Shown here: positions 16,437 through 24,742 of the stretch, piece after piece | Position numbering within the stretch: the first letter of the stretch is position 1 | Layout of the letters: every line of letters starts with the position of its first letter | Source: Microvirga massiliensis | Lineage (GTDB): Bacteria; Pseudomonadota; Alphaproteobacteria; Rhizobiales; Beijerinckiaceae | NCBI RefSeq assembly: GCF_001006805.1 | Contig: NZ_LN811364.1 | Coordinates: forward strand, 163,323 to 196,516 | Length of the DNA stretch: 33,194 bases | Direction: 5' to 3' | Program-made: the position numbers and the translations under genes | The notes under the pieces: generated by a model | What the model was told of the DNA's origin: nothing | What the model saw: only the letters and a program-made list of their open reading frames with translations | The model's database searches: none

Positions 16437-17297
16437 ATGAAATTTGCGACCTACGAATACAGAGGTGAGGTACGAGTCGGTCTCGTTCAAGAGCTAGAGA
16501 ATCGGATTTTGCCCGTTCCGGTCCCCGATATGCTTTCACTGATCTCATGCTACGACGATCTGAAGAGCTCGATCGGTAACAACTTTGACCCAATTCCACT
16601 CGACGGTGTACGCCTGCTTGCTCCGATCCCGAGGCCTCGGAACAACATCATCTGCGTAGGAAAAAACTACCGTGCCCACGCAAAGGAATTTGCGCAGAGC
16701 GGCTATGAGGCAAACGCAAAGAAGGGTGCTGAAATCGACGAGTACCCCGCGGTTTTCACTAAGAGACCGCAAAGCGTGATTGGCCCGGGAGTAACTATCG
16801 AACTGCATCCCGGCGTTACCAGCGAAGTCGACTACGAAGTTGAACTCACAATTGTAATCGGAAAGAGCGGCCGCAACATACTACGAGCCGATGCACTCAA
16901 ACATATCTGGGGCTATACAATTATCAACGACGTCACGGCCCGCGACCGTCAAAAGAATCACAAGCAATGGTACCTGGGCAAGAGCCTGGATACCTTCTGT
17001 CCCATGGGGCCCTGGATCGTAACCGCCGATGAAATCGATCCAGAGAACGTGCAGGTCAAGACCTGGGTGAATGACGAGCTTCGTCAAGACGCCAATACGC
17101 GTGATTTAATCTTCGATATTCCGGGGCTGATCGAGACGATTTCTGCGGGCGCGACGCTCGAAGCGGGTGACCTAATCGCCACCGGCACGCCCGAAGGTGT
17201 CGGAATCGGCTTCAGACCTCCGAAGTTTCTGAAAAAGGGCGATGTTGTCACCGTAGCGGCCGACGGAATCGGAGTCCTTGCAAACCCGTTTGGCTAA
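16437..17297 (+). CDS. fumarylacetoacetate hydrolase-superfamily enzyme
   Basis: A 286-residue FAH-fold enzyme. The start at 16437 (MKFATYEYRGEV) has a good Shine-Dalgarno (AAAAGGA). An N-terminal about 70-residue domain is followed by the FAH domain: NIICVGKNYRAHAKE, the metal-binding E-x-E in DYEVELTIVIG, and the third ligand in INDVTARDRQ. SLDTFCPMGPWIV and ATGTPEGVGIG line the active site. The family includes 2-hydroxyhepta-2,4-diene-1,7-dioate isomerases, 4-oxalocrotonate decarboxylases, acylpyruvases and ureidoglycolate lyase. The exact reaction cannot be read. First gene of the operon, with an alpha/beta hydrolase 83 bases downstream. Confidence 0.92.
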   Translation: MKFATYEYRGEVRVGLVQELENRILPVPVPDMLSLISCYDDLKSSIGNNFDPIPLDGVRLLAPIPRPRNNIICVGKNYRAHAKEFAQSGYEANAKKGAEIDEYPAVFTKRPQSVIGPGVTIELHPGVTSEVDYEVELTIVIGKSGRNILRADALKHIWGYTIINDVTARDRQKNHKQWYLGKSLDTFCPMGPWIVTADEIDPENVQVKTWVNDELRQDANTRDLIFDIPGLIETISAGATLEAGDLIATGTPEGVGIGFRPPKFLKKGDVVTVAADGIGVLANPFG

Positions 17298-17380
17298 CCA
17301 CGCGCCTACGAATAACGTCTCTCAAAAATCACGTTTCACGTAAAGCAGTCAGTCACGTCGATCACAAAAGGAGAAAGATA

Positions 17381-18304
17381 ATGGCTGAGCAAAGTATTCA
17401 ACCGATCGAAGGGCGTGAGCATTGGACAACTAGTGGTGGCGAACGGCTTTTCATGTGGGAAAAGCGGGCACCGCGAGATGTCGTCAAAAGGGGTACATTG
17501 TTGTTCGTGCACGGTTCCTCAATGGCCTCGCAACCAACCTTCGATCTATATGTTGAGGGTCGCACAAACTCATCGGCCATGGACTGGTTCGCCGCGCATG
17601 GATTCGACACGTGGTGCTTTGATGCGCGTGGCTATGGCCGCTCCGCCAAACCCAAGGGTTTCGATGCCAGCATTTCCGACGGTGCCGAGGATATAAAGGC
17701 AGTCTCCGATTTCCTGCTGGAGAACGGTGGCGACCAACGCGTGTATATCTACGGCATCTCGTCGGGCGCCCTGAAAGCCGCATTGTTCGCAGAGCGATAT
17801 CCGGACCGTGTCGCTCGACTTGCGCTGGATGCCTACGTATGGACAGGGAATGGCAGTCCCACTCTGGCCGACCGGCGAAGGAAGCTGCCTAATTTTCGAT
17901 CGGGAGAGCGCCGACCGATTGACCACGCTTTTGTGCACTCAATCTTTAATCGCGATCACCCTGGCACTGCTGAAGAGCGCGTCGTCGATGCCTTTGCCGA
18001 TGCCATTCTCTCGCTCGACGATTCCATGCCGAACGGTACTTACATCGACATGTGCAGTCATCTGCCGGTCAATGATCCCACTGCAATTTCGGCGCCCACG
18101 ATCATCATGCGTGGCGAGTATGACGGCATCGCCAGCCTCGAAGATCTGCTTGCATTTTTCGAGAAACTACCGAATGCTGATAAGCAGTTTGTGATCATGC
18201 CCGGCATTTCGCATGCCTCATTCCAGCAGAAGAACTATATGCTGGTTTATCATATTCTGCACAGCTTCCTTACGCAGCCCGCGCCTGACTACCGCGGTGC
18301 CTAA
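17381..18304 (+). CDS. alpha/beta hydrolase
   Basis: A 307-residue alpha/beta-hydrolase-fold enzyme without a signal peptide. Oxyanion-hole motif HGSSM (44-48), nucleophile S127 in GISSG, acid D248 (GEYDGI) and base H278 (GISHAS) form a complete triad. A Shine-Dalgarno AAAGGAG precedes the ATG. Together with the FAH enzyme it could hydrolyse an ester, amide or C-C bond (meta-cleavage-type) of the imported compound. Ends at a strong hairpin shared with the convergent permease gene. Confidence 0.92.
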   Translation: MAEQSIQPIEGREHWTTSGGERLFMWEKRAPRDVVKRGTLLFVHGSSMASQPTFDLYVEGRTNSSAMDWFAAHGFDTWCFDARGYGRSAKPKGFDASISDGAEDIKAVSDFLLENGGDQRVYIYGISSGALKAALFAERYPDRVARLALDAYVWTGNGSPTLADRRRKLPNFRSGERRPIDHAFVHSIFNRDHPGTAEERVVDAFADAILSLDDSMPNGTYIDMCSHLPVNDPTAISAPTIIMRGEYDGIASLEDLLAFFEKLPNADKQFVIMPGISHASFQQKNYMLVYHILHSFLTQPAPDYRGA

Positions 18305-18313
18305 CATATTCGC

Positions 18314-18337
18314 GGGGCCAGGTATCTGCCTGGCCCC
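18314..18337. terminator. hairpin between convergent genes
   Basis: GGGGCCAGG (18314-18322), loop TATCTG, CCTGGCCCC (18329-18337): a perfect 9-bp GC-rich stem midway between the hydrolase stop and the end of the convergent permease gene. There is no clear T-tract, but position and stability suit a bidirectional terminator. Confidence 0.7.
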
Positions 18338-18355
18338 AGCAACGTCTAGACATCG

Positions 18356-19090
18356 TCACATATACCAGACGAATCCTCTGAAAAGGTAGTAGCAGGCAAG
18401 GGCAACCAGAATCTTGTTCGTCCACTCGAAGAAGCTGTCGTCGGTCAAGCGTGCTAAGACGATTCCGCCGAAGTGTGTTCCAATGACTGCGATGATCGGA
18501 GTTATAGCAATAAGAACAAAATCTATCTCGCCGGCTGCCGCCCACGCCAATGCCCCGAAGTAAATAATCTTCAAGAAGTGAAGAATGCTCTGCATCGCGG
18601 CTTTGGTAGCCACAATGCTGCGGCGGTCCATCCGTGAGCGTAGAAAGAACAAGTCTACAAACGTGCCACTGACTCCGGAAGTTAGCTGCAGTGCGGTCGC
18701 AATGACACCACACGCAAAGGCGGCTGACGGGTGCAGGATACTTGGGACTAAGCGAGGGGGCGCCGCTTGCATCGCTAGAGCGCCGGCACCCAGGAAAAGA
18801 AACACAATGCCCTCTGACGGGACATAACGCACGAACACGAACGGAACGGCGCATAGCAGGCAGCCCCAGAAGAAGAGGAGCGTGGACGTCGGTAGCAGGT
18901 GTTTGCGCCAGATGATGACGCGCGCAGCATTAGACGTGAGTTGGGCGACGCCGTGGACTAACATTGCCTCTGGAACCGGCATCACGTAGAGCAACCCGCC
19001 CATCAAAATAAGGCCGCCAGCAACTCCGAACATCCCGGAAATGAAACAGGAAAATAATATAAGGGGCGCGACGATCGCAAAGGTCACCAT
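18356..19090 (-). CDS. TauE/SafE (TSUP) family membrane permease
   Basis: About 244 residues and seven or eight membrane segments. The N-terminal repeat begins IVAPLILFSCFISGMFGVAGGLIL, with the GxxGGxxxxP-like loop of the TSUP family; the second repeat includes TSGVSGTFVDLFFLRS and GTHFGGIVLARL. TSUP proteins export or import sulfite, sulfoacetate, organosulfonates and other anions. I chose MVTFAIVAP as start; the frame is open to 19174 with a hydrophilic leader that looks non-coding. It is divergent from tctC, with which it shares an intergenic region containing predicted GntR operators, so it may export a product of the pathway. Confidence 0.88.
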   Translation of the reverse strand: MVTFAIVAPLILFSCFISGMFGVAGGLILMGGLLYVMPVPEAMLVHGVAQLTSNAARVIIWRKHLLPTSTLLFFWGCLLCAVPFVFVRYVPSEGIVFLFLGAGALAMQAAPPRLVPSILHPSAAFACGVIATALQLTSGVSGTFVDLFFLRSRMDRRSIVATKAAMQSILHFLKIIYFGALAWAAAGEIDFVLIAITPIIAVIGTHFGGIVLARLTDDSFFEWTNKILVALACYYLFRGFVWYM

Positions 19091-19283
19091 CGGCTCTCTG
19101 TCTTTCTGCTGGCTGTCTTGGTTTTCTCGACGCATATAACCATTTTTGCGCCAATTTTGTCTAACCATAGGCAAGCCTTACCATCAAATCGATGCAAAAT
19201 TGCCGGTGGAGCGCCTCTCCCGCAGATGAACATGGAAAAGTGTACTTGCTCAGGTAAGCGACGTTGACAGCGTCTTGAGCAAA

Positions 19284-19313
19284 TGGTCAACATATCGCCG
19301 CCTTGGTAAACCA
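19284..19313. promoter_or_regulatory. GntR-type operator sites upstream of the tct operon
   Basis: TGGTAAACCA (19304-19313) is a palindrome of the same form as the two sites beside gntR. TGGTCAACAT (19284-19293) is a one-mismatch partner. They lie between the divergent permease and tctC genes, about 70-100 bases before the tctC start, suggesting that the local FCD-type regulator also controls uptake. Confidence 0.55.
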
Positions 19314-19384
19314 TGGCGCTCAAATTGGCCGCAATGGCACGGGTCTGGATCGTGCTTCGGCCATGCAGGTAGGGAGGTGCAGAA

Positions 19385-20371
19385 ATGGTGAGTAAAAGCA
19401 GGCGAGTGTTTCTGGGGGGGGTTGGCGCTGGGGCACTTTCTTCGCTCGTGGGGGGCGGCGGTCTCTTCGCTGCTAATGCTAGGTCTTACCCTTCGAAGAG
19501 CATCGAGTGGACGGTCATGTGGCCGGCAGGTGGTGGCGCCGACACAGCCACGCGCACGTTCACGCGGTACTTAGAGAAAGAGCTTGGTCAGACAATCGTT
19601 GTGAAGAACGTAGTCGGTGGCGGCGCTAGCATAGGCTACTCCACTGCAAAGGCTGCCAAGCCGGATGGATATAATCTTGTAACGATTCAGGGTGATCTTC
19701 CGAAGTTCGCCCCGATGAAGCTAGCTCCAATTGAAATCGATGACTTCGACATAATCGCGGGATTTGCCGTTCAATCGCCGATTATACTCGTGCGCGCAGA
19801 CAGTCCTTGGAAAACGCTTCAGGATTTCATTGGGGATGCCAAGAACAATCCAGGAAAGCGCACGATTGGTGTATCCGACATCGGCGGTGTCCATCACCAG
19901 CCGGTTGTTCTTTGGAGCAAGCAGGCTGGCATCGAGTTGCGTGCAATTGCTCATGCGGGATCGCCGCAGATGAACGCCGCCATACTCGGCGGCCATATTG
20001 ATGCGGTGAGCAGCTATATCAGGCCAGCTCTGCCCTATATACAGGAGGGTAAGGTGCGAGCTCTCGGCTATTTCGGCGAGGAGCGCGCGTCTGATCTTCC
20101 GGCGGTACCGACCTTCAAGGAATCAGGCTTCAGCGTGGTCTGGGATCAAGCCTACGGAATCGGCGGTCCCGCAGGGCTTCCGACTGAAGCGAAAGAGGCG
20201 CTTCGCAAGGCAACAGAGAAGGTTTGGACGATACCTGCATTCGAGCAGGAGCTGAATAAGCTCGGCCTCATTCTATACACTAGAACCGGTGCTGAACTTC
20301 GCGAGTCCTTAGTGCGTATGCAGGCCGGCATCGCCGAGGTACTGTCAATCCTGAACGCCACCGGCAAATAG
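19385..20371 (+). CDS. tripartite tricarboxylate transporter substrate-binding protein (TctC/Bug)
   Basis: A 328-residue periplasmic receptor. Twin-Arg-like leader SRRVFLGGVGAGALSSLVG with cleavage around residue 33. The mature part begins YPSKSIEWTVMWPAGGGADTATR, the Bug-family ligand loop. KNVVGGGASIGYSTAKAAKPDGY and GGVHHQPVV are the second set of binding segments. Bug receptors bind di- and tricarboxylates and other small anions by backbone and water contacts, so the ligand cannot be read. First gene of the tctC-tctB-tctA-rid operon. Confidence 0.93.
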   Translation: MVSKSRRVFLGGVGAGALSSLVGGGGLFAANARSYPSKSIEWTVMWPAGGGADTATRTFTRYLEKELGQTIVVKNVVGGGASIGYSTAKAAKPDGYNLVTIQGDLPKFAPMKLAPIEIDDFDIIAGFAVQSPIILVRADSPWKTLQDFIGDAKNNPGKRTIGVSDIGGVHHQPVVLWSKQAGIELRAIAHAGSPQMNAAILGGHIDAVSSYIRPALPYIQEGKVRALGYFGEERASDLPAVPTFKESGFSVVWDQAYGIGGPAGLPTEAKEALRKATEKVWTIPAFEQELNKLGLILYTRTGAELRESLVRMQAGIAEVLSILNATGK

Positions 20372-20439
20372 GAATCTAGCTGCGTCCGGAGACCGCGGCA
20401 GAATGTAGAGCCACGTCCGGACCAGCACGAGGCGCGTCC

Positions 20440-20895
20440 ATGCAATACGTTATACCTCTTGTCGCCGTAACCTTCGGTGCAGTCTTCTTTGTGCAGTCCT
20501 TCTCGTTTCCACATCTTATGGCAGACCCGGGTGGACCAGCGCTGTTTCCCCGAATTGTGGCGGCGGGCGCAGTGATCGGTGGAATGGCTCTCTTGGTTCA
20601 AGCATTCCTGCAGCGCGCTCCCGCGATTGCGCGTGCTGGAGTTCGATCCGAGTTCCGCTGGAGAGAACGATCAAGTGAAATCGCTATCTTTCTGCTCGTT
20701 CTTATTCTCCCGATAGGCGTCAACTACTTAGGATTCAACGCGTACCTGTTCATATTCATGGCAATAGGGCTGCGCATTTCGGGTATTGGCACCTCAAAAT
20801 CGATAATAATATCTGCACTCTCTACCGTAGGCATTTACGTTGCCTACTCTAAAGTGCTCGGCGCTATTCTCCCGAGCGGAATTCTGTTCAGCTAG
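20440..20895 (+). CDS. TTT transporter small membrane subunit (TctB)
   Basis: A 151-residue protein with four predicted membrane helices (about 1-17, 42-62, 85-105, 112-148) and the family's poorly conserved sequence. GGPALFPRIVAAGAVIGGMAL is typical of TctB. It sits between the receptor and the large subunit, as in all complete systems. The tctA Shine-Dalgarno lies at its stop codon. Confidence 0.88.
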   Translation: MQYVIPLVAVTFGAVFFVQSFSFPHLMADPGGPALFPRIVAAGAVIGGMALLVQAFLQRAPAIARAGVRSEFRWRERSSEIAIFLLVLILPIGVNYLGFNAYLFIFMAIGLRISGIGTSKSIIISALSTVGIYVAYSKVLGAILPSGILFS

Positions 20896-20908
20896 GAGTC
20901 GGCCTGTC

Positions 20909-22423
20909 ATGGAATTCTTCGTCGAGGCAGTAGGAATCCTACTTTCGCCGATTAGCGTTATATTCCTGATCTCCGGCGTCGCCGCAGGCATTCTCGTCGG
21001 GGCAATTCCCGGACTTACATCGACTATCGCGATCGGTCTTCTTATCCCGTTCACGTTCGGCCTGACAAAGTACGACGCCTTTATCCTGCTGCTCGGCATT
21101 TACTGTGGATCCATGTATGGCGGCGCGATTCCCGCGGTCATGATGAACCTCCCAGGAACGCCAACGGCCGCTGTAACGGCGATCGACGGCTATCGCATGA
21201 TGCGTAAAGGAGAAGGCGCGCGTGCGCTCAGTATCTCCTTAATTGCATCGGTTGCCGGCGGTCTCATCAGTTGCGTATTCCTCATTTTCCTATCTTTGCA
21301 GCTTGCGCCGGTAGCGACTGCGTTTGCGGCGCCTGAATACTTTGCACTATGCGTGTTCGCTCTTGTCGTTGTCCTGTCGATGACGTCTTCTTCGGTACTG
21401 AAGGGCTTTCTGGCGACCTGCGCAGGGCTCCTTGTAACCGCGATCGGTATCGATCCAGTGACGCCGTTCCCGCGCTACACATTCGGCGTGCAGGAGTTAA
21501 TGATCGGGGTCCCTGAGGTTCCAGCAACAATCGGGCTGTTCTGTGTAGCCGAAGCATTTCGACTAATTGGACCGCAGGATGGGGCCCTGTCACCACTTCA
21601 GCGTCTCAGATTGACCTATAGCGGTGCGATGCGAGATCTCGTGGCGCTTTGGCGTACAATCATTCGCTCAAGCGTGATCGGTACGGGTGTCGGTATCCTG
21701 CCGGGCACCGGAGCGATGGTCGCCTCACTCATCGCTTATGGTGAGGAGAAGCGTGTCAGCAAGAAGCCGGAAACGTTTGGCCAAGGTAGCCCGGAGGGCG
21801 TAGCGGCTAGCGAGGCTGCCAACAACGCTGTTACGGGCGGATGCTTGATCCCTATGATGACGCTGGGCATTCCTGGTGACACCAATACGCTCATGCTGCT
21901 AGGTGCAATGCTCGTTCACGGCCTTATTCCCGGGCCGGCGCTATTCCGCGAAGAGGTGACCTTGGTTCACGTCATCTTTATGACGATGATTCTCGCGAAT
22001 TTGGTCATCTTGGTTCTCGGTGTCCAGTGTGCGTCTCTGTTTGCTCGCGTGACCGAGATCGACAAGCGCTATCTTGTTCCGGCGATTCTCGTGCTTTCCA
22101 TCACCGGACCGGCCATTAGCGAGGGGCATATATACTACTTCTGGATCACGATTGTGTTCGGCTTCATTGGCTATATTATGGATCGGCAAGGCTACCCGGT
22201 GATTGCCTTCGCTATGGGCATAGTTCTCGGACCGATCTTGGAGCGTAACCTCAGAGCCGCGTTGATGCTGCCCGAAAGCACGTCGGAAATCTTCCTAATG
22301 AGACCGATCTGCGCAGGATTGTTCGCGGTTGCGGCAGCTGTGTTGATTTACTCGATTAAGAAGGAAATCCAGACTCGCCGCAAGACATCGGACGCCACCG
22401 TCCCCGATGCGAATCTCTCTTGA
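20909..22423 (+). CDS. TTT transporter large membrane subunit (TctA)
   Basis: A 504-residue permease with about 12 membrane segments. Hallmarks: GAIPGLTSTIAIGLLIPFTFGL, YGGAIPAVMMNLPGTPTAAVTAIDGY, GVGILPGTGAMVASLIAYGEE, and SPEGVAASEAANNAVTGGCLIPMMTLGIPGD. These Gly/Pro-rich signatures define TctA. The start ATG at 20909 follows AGGAGT; the frame is open upstream through the tctB gene. The transporter is secondary, driven by the ion gradient, and delivers the compound bound by TctC. Confidence 0.95.
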   Translation: MEFFVEAVGILLSPISVIFLISGVAAGILVGAIPGLTSTIAIGLLIPFTFGLTKYDAFILLLGIYCGSMYGGAIPAVMMNLPGTPTAAVTAIDGYRMMRKGEGARALSISLIASVAGGLISCVFLIFLSLQLAPVATAFAAPEYFALCVFALVVVLSMTSSSVLKGFLATCAGLLVTAIGIDPVTPFPRYTFGVQELMIGVPEVPATIGLFCVAEAFRLIGPQDGALSPLQRLRLTYSGAMRDLVALWRTIIRSSVIGTGVGILPGTGAMVASLIAYGEEKRVSKKPETFGQGSPEGVAASEAANNAVTGGCLIPMMTLGIPGDTNTLMLLGAMLVHGLIPGPALFREEVTLVHVIFMTMILANLVILVLGVQCASLFARVTEIDKRYLVPAILVLSITGPAISEGHIYYFWITIVFGFIGYIMDRQGYPVIAFAMGIVLGPILERNLRAALMLPESTSEIFLMRPICAGLFAVAAAVLIYSIKKEIQTRRKTSDATVPDANLS

Positions 22424-22449
22424 TCCAATCACATAATGGAAATGAAGAC

Positions 22450-23733
22450 ATGTCGTTGAAGAGGTATGGTACGGTTAGGTACGGATCGGGAGATATCGTG
22501 CATACTCCTGTCGTACGTGCCGGGGACTGGATTTTCGGGACTGGTCTTCGTGCGACCGATGAGAAGGGCATACTTCGGGCAGATGTCGCGCGCGTCGGGC
22601 GGCCGCTGAGTAGCCCGCCTAAAGCTCAGCGCGAGGCGCAGTTCATTTTTGAGAGGGTAGAATGCCTGCTGAGCGAGGCAGGAGGTTCGCTTGGCCACAT
22701 AGCTCGGATCGATCAATATTATCCACATTGGAAGTTCGTTGATCCGTACCATGTTGCCCGAAAAGAAGCACTAAAGGGCAAGGTGGCGCCGAGCACGTCT
22801 ATCATTGTGGACGGCCTGCTCTGCACAGATTGCTCTATGGATATTCAGGTCATGGCGCCGGCGCTCGACTGCGGACTGACCGTCGAACCGGTGCGGCCGC
22901 CGAACATTACTGCTCCGAAGGGCTCGGAGTATGCACCTTGTGTTGCGGTTGGCGATCTCATCTTCGTGGCCGGGCAACTCGCGCGCGACTCAAGCGGTGA
23001 CATCGCCCCGCAAGCCCAAGTACTCCAAGGTCAGCTCTGGCGGGGTACGCGGATCAAGCTTGAAACCGATTACCTTATTCAGCACCGCCTGATCCCGGCG
23101 CTCGAAGCGGCGGGCGGTAGCCTCGATACGATTCTGAAAGCCCAAGTCTATCTAAGTCGGGCAGAGGACCTGCCGGGCTTCCTGCAGGTATGGACACAGG
23201 CCTTCGGTGAGAGTGTTCCTCCAACGACGATTGTTCCAGTCCGTCATCCGGCCTTCGGGACCCAGGACGCTCGGCTCGAAGTAAATATCGTAGCGACTCA
23301 CAATAGTGCTCGCTCTCGAATCCGCGATGTGCGGTGCTCGGTCGAGCTCCTGTGTCCGGGGATGATTCAGGCTCGCGTTTTCGATAATCTTGTATTCGTC
23401 GCGGGCCTCATGGCCATTGACGAAGCGGGCGTTGTACCGTCAGCCCAAATACCGCACAGCGCGCCCTATTTCTATGATGCTTCGCAGGCGCAGATGGCTG
23501 ATATTCTCAGCAAGGCCGATATCATTCTTAACGCAGCGGGAAGTAGTCTCGACAAGGTCGTCCGCGCTCTACATTTCCAGGCAGAACTGATTTGCTTGCC
23601 AAGCGTCTATCGCGAATGGCGGAATGCAATCGGCGATGTCGGGCTGCCGTTCTCGGCGATCCAGGTGGATGCGAGTGCGTTCGTTCCGGGGGCGAATCTC
23701 ATCGTTGACCTGTGGGCTTATGCATCGAGTTGA
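22450..23733 (+). CDS. triple RidA-domain protein
   Basis: A 427-residue cytoplasmic protein made of three tandem RidA (YjgF/YER057c/UK114) domains of about 130-140 residues. Each opens with the family's VGDLIFVAGQLA-like strand: domain 1 RAGDWIFGTGLRA, domain 2 VGDLIFVAGQLA, domain 3 FDNLVFVAGLMA. Each has an AGGSLxxIxKxxxY-like helix-strand turn: GGSLGHIARIDQYY, GGSLDTILKAQVYL, GSSLDKVVRALHF. The Arg that binds the imine carboxylate in archetypal RidA is absent from all three (TSIIVDG, TTIVPVR, SAIQVDA at that position). RidA normally forms trimers, so one chain may fold as a pseudo-trimer. Since 2-aminomuconate deaminases belong to this superfamily, a deaminase or tautomerase step in the pathway is possible. 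Confidence 0.88.
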   Translation: MSLKRYGTVRYGSGDIVHTPVVRAGDWIFGTGLRATDEKGILRADVARVGRPLSSPPKAQREAQFIFERVECLLSEAGGSLGHIARIDQYYPHWKFVDPYHVARKEALKGKVAPSTSIIVDGLLCTDCSMDIQVMAPALDCGLTVEPVRPPNITAPKGSEYAPCVAVGDLIFVAGQLARDSSGDIAPQAQVLQGQLWRGTRIKLETDYLIQHRLIPALEAAGGSLDTILKAQVYLSRAEDLPGFLQVWTQAFGESVPPTTIVPVRHPAFGTQDARLEVNIVATHNSARSRIRDVRCSVELLCPGMIQARVFDNLVFVAGLMAIDEAGVVPSAQIPHSAPYFYDASQAQMADILSKADIILNAAGSSLDKVVRALHFQAELICLPSVYREWRNAIGDVGLPFSAIQVDASAFVPGANLIVDLWAYASS

Positions 23734-23948
23734 TTGATCTAAGTATCGTAATAGGCTTTCCGGCTCAGGGTGGGGCCTAGCGGGTGGCTGTCCCTCAGAG
23801 TGATATTCCTGGAACGGGGTCCGATGTGATCGACCTGAACTATCACGAGGGGCAGCCTTGGACCAGGCGGCACACTAATGTGAGTGAGGGTGGGTCTCAT
23901 GTGGGACAACCTCAAGAGCCTGCCGATGCAGTGGACATCCTACCCAAA

Positions 23949-24416
23949 TCAGCTGCGCCTCTCCTCCCCACGCACGACCGGCAATACCCGCTCCCGCCAC
24001 TGCGATAATCTCCCCACGCTCATCACGACACGGTCATCCCGCACCACGATCCACAGGGGCACGCCGCCGATTTTGCGCGCGTCGGCGAGCCGCATCCGCA
24101 AGTCCCCCGGCCAGGTCACGTCGTCGAAGGCCGCTGCCACCTTAGCGGCGATCACCTCGCGGTAGGTGACGCGCGATGGATCGAGGGTGGCGAGGAAGGC
24201 GTTGCGATCATCGCGCCGCCAAGCGCGGCAGGGGGCGCAGTCCTCAGCGCCGACATAGAGGAGCATCAGGGGCTCGCGGTCGATCACCTTGCTCGGGGCG
24301 GGCGCAGGTTGGGAGGCGGCATAGGCGCCCACGGCTAGGGCGAGAAGACCCACCGCCGCAAGCCGCGCGGCCTGCGCGGGCGCAATCCCTCCCACCATCT
24401 TCCTGACACGCTGCAT
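23949..24416 (-). CDS. membrane-anchored thioredoxin-like protein
   Basis: About 155 residues from ATG 24416. An N-terminal signal anchor (AARLAAVGLLALAVGAYAAS) is followed by a thioredoxin-like domain with redox motif CAPC in LYVGAEDCAPCRAW and the conserved cis-Pro region GGVPLWIVV. The periplasmic location and CxxC suggest a copper-site or cytochrome maturation role. It is divergent from the heme-copper cluster, sharing about 125 bases with it, and has the same high-GC codon use, so it probably belongs to that cluster. Confidence 0.85.
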   Translation of the reverse strand: MQRVRKMVGGIAPAQAARLAAVGLLALAVGAYAASQPAPAPSKVIDREPLMLLYVGAEDCAPCRAWRRDDRNAFLATLDPSRVTYREVIAAKVAAAFDDVTWPGDLRMRLADARKIGGVPLWIVVRDDRVVMSVGRLSQWRERVLPVVRGEERRS

Positions 24417-24540
24417 GCGCCGCCGGACCTCCAATTTGGAGCCTAATCCCGAACGGCGCACGCGCACTTATCCAAAATCAAGGCCCTCTGTCGCCACCTG
24501 CGGGATGCTGCTGCGATCCGACGAGTGCGCGAGGCCGCCC

Positions 24541-24720
24541 ATGACGCCGACCGGTATCGAACCCGCAGCTCCGCAGGCCGAAGAAACCGAACCCGTCCCC
24601 TTCATGCAGCGGGTCCTCGACGATCCGTTCCTGCTGCTGTTCCTGGGCGTCGCCATCCCGACGGTTCTCTACATCGTCTGGGGCGTGATGGAGGTTGCCT
24701 CCATCCCCCTGGCGCAATGA
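24541..24720 (+). CDS. small single-helix subunit of the heme-copper cluster
   Basis: A 59-residue protein with an acidic N-terminus, then FMQRVLDDPFLLLFLGVAIPTVLYIVWGVMEVA, a single membrane helix. It lies 22 bases before the CuA subunit gene. Small one-helix proteins precede subunit II in B-type oxidases (subunit IIa) and in sNOR-like clusters. Intact. Confidence 0.75.
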   Translation: MTPTGIEPAAPQAEETEPVPFMQRVLDDPFLLLFLGVAIPTVLYIVWGVMEVASIPLAQ

Positions 24721-24742
24721 CGGATCGCAGGGGAGAAACGCC

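Noticed and set aside
23784..24165. Short plus-strand ORFs between the RidA gene and the thioredoxin-like gene
   Set aside because: No conserved sequence; the second is largely opposite the thioredoxin-like gene.
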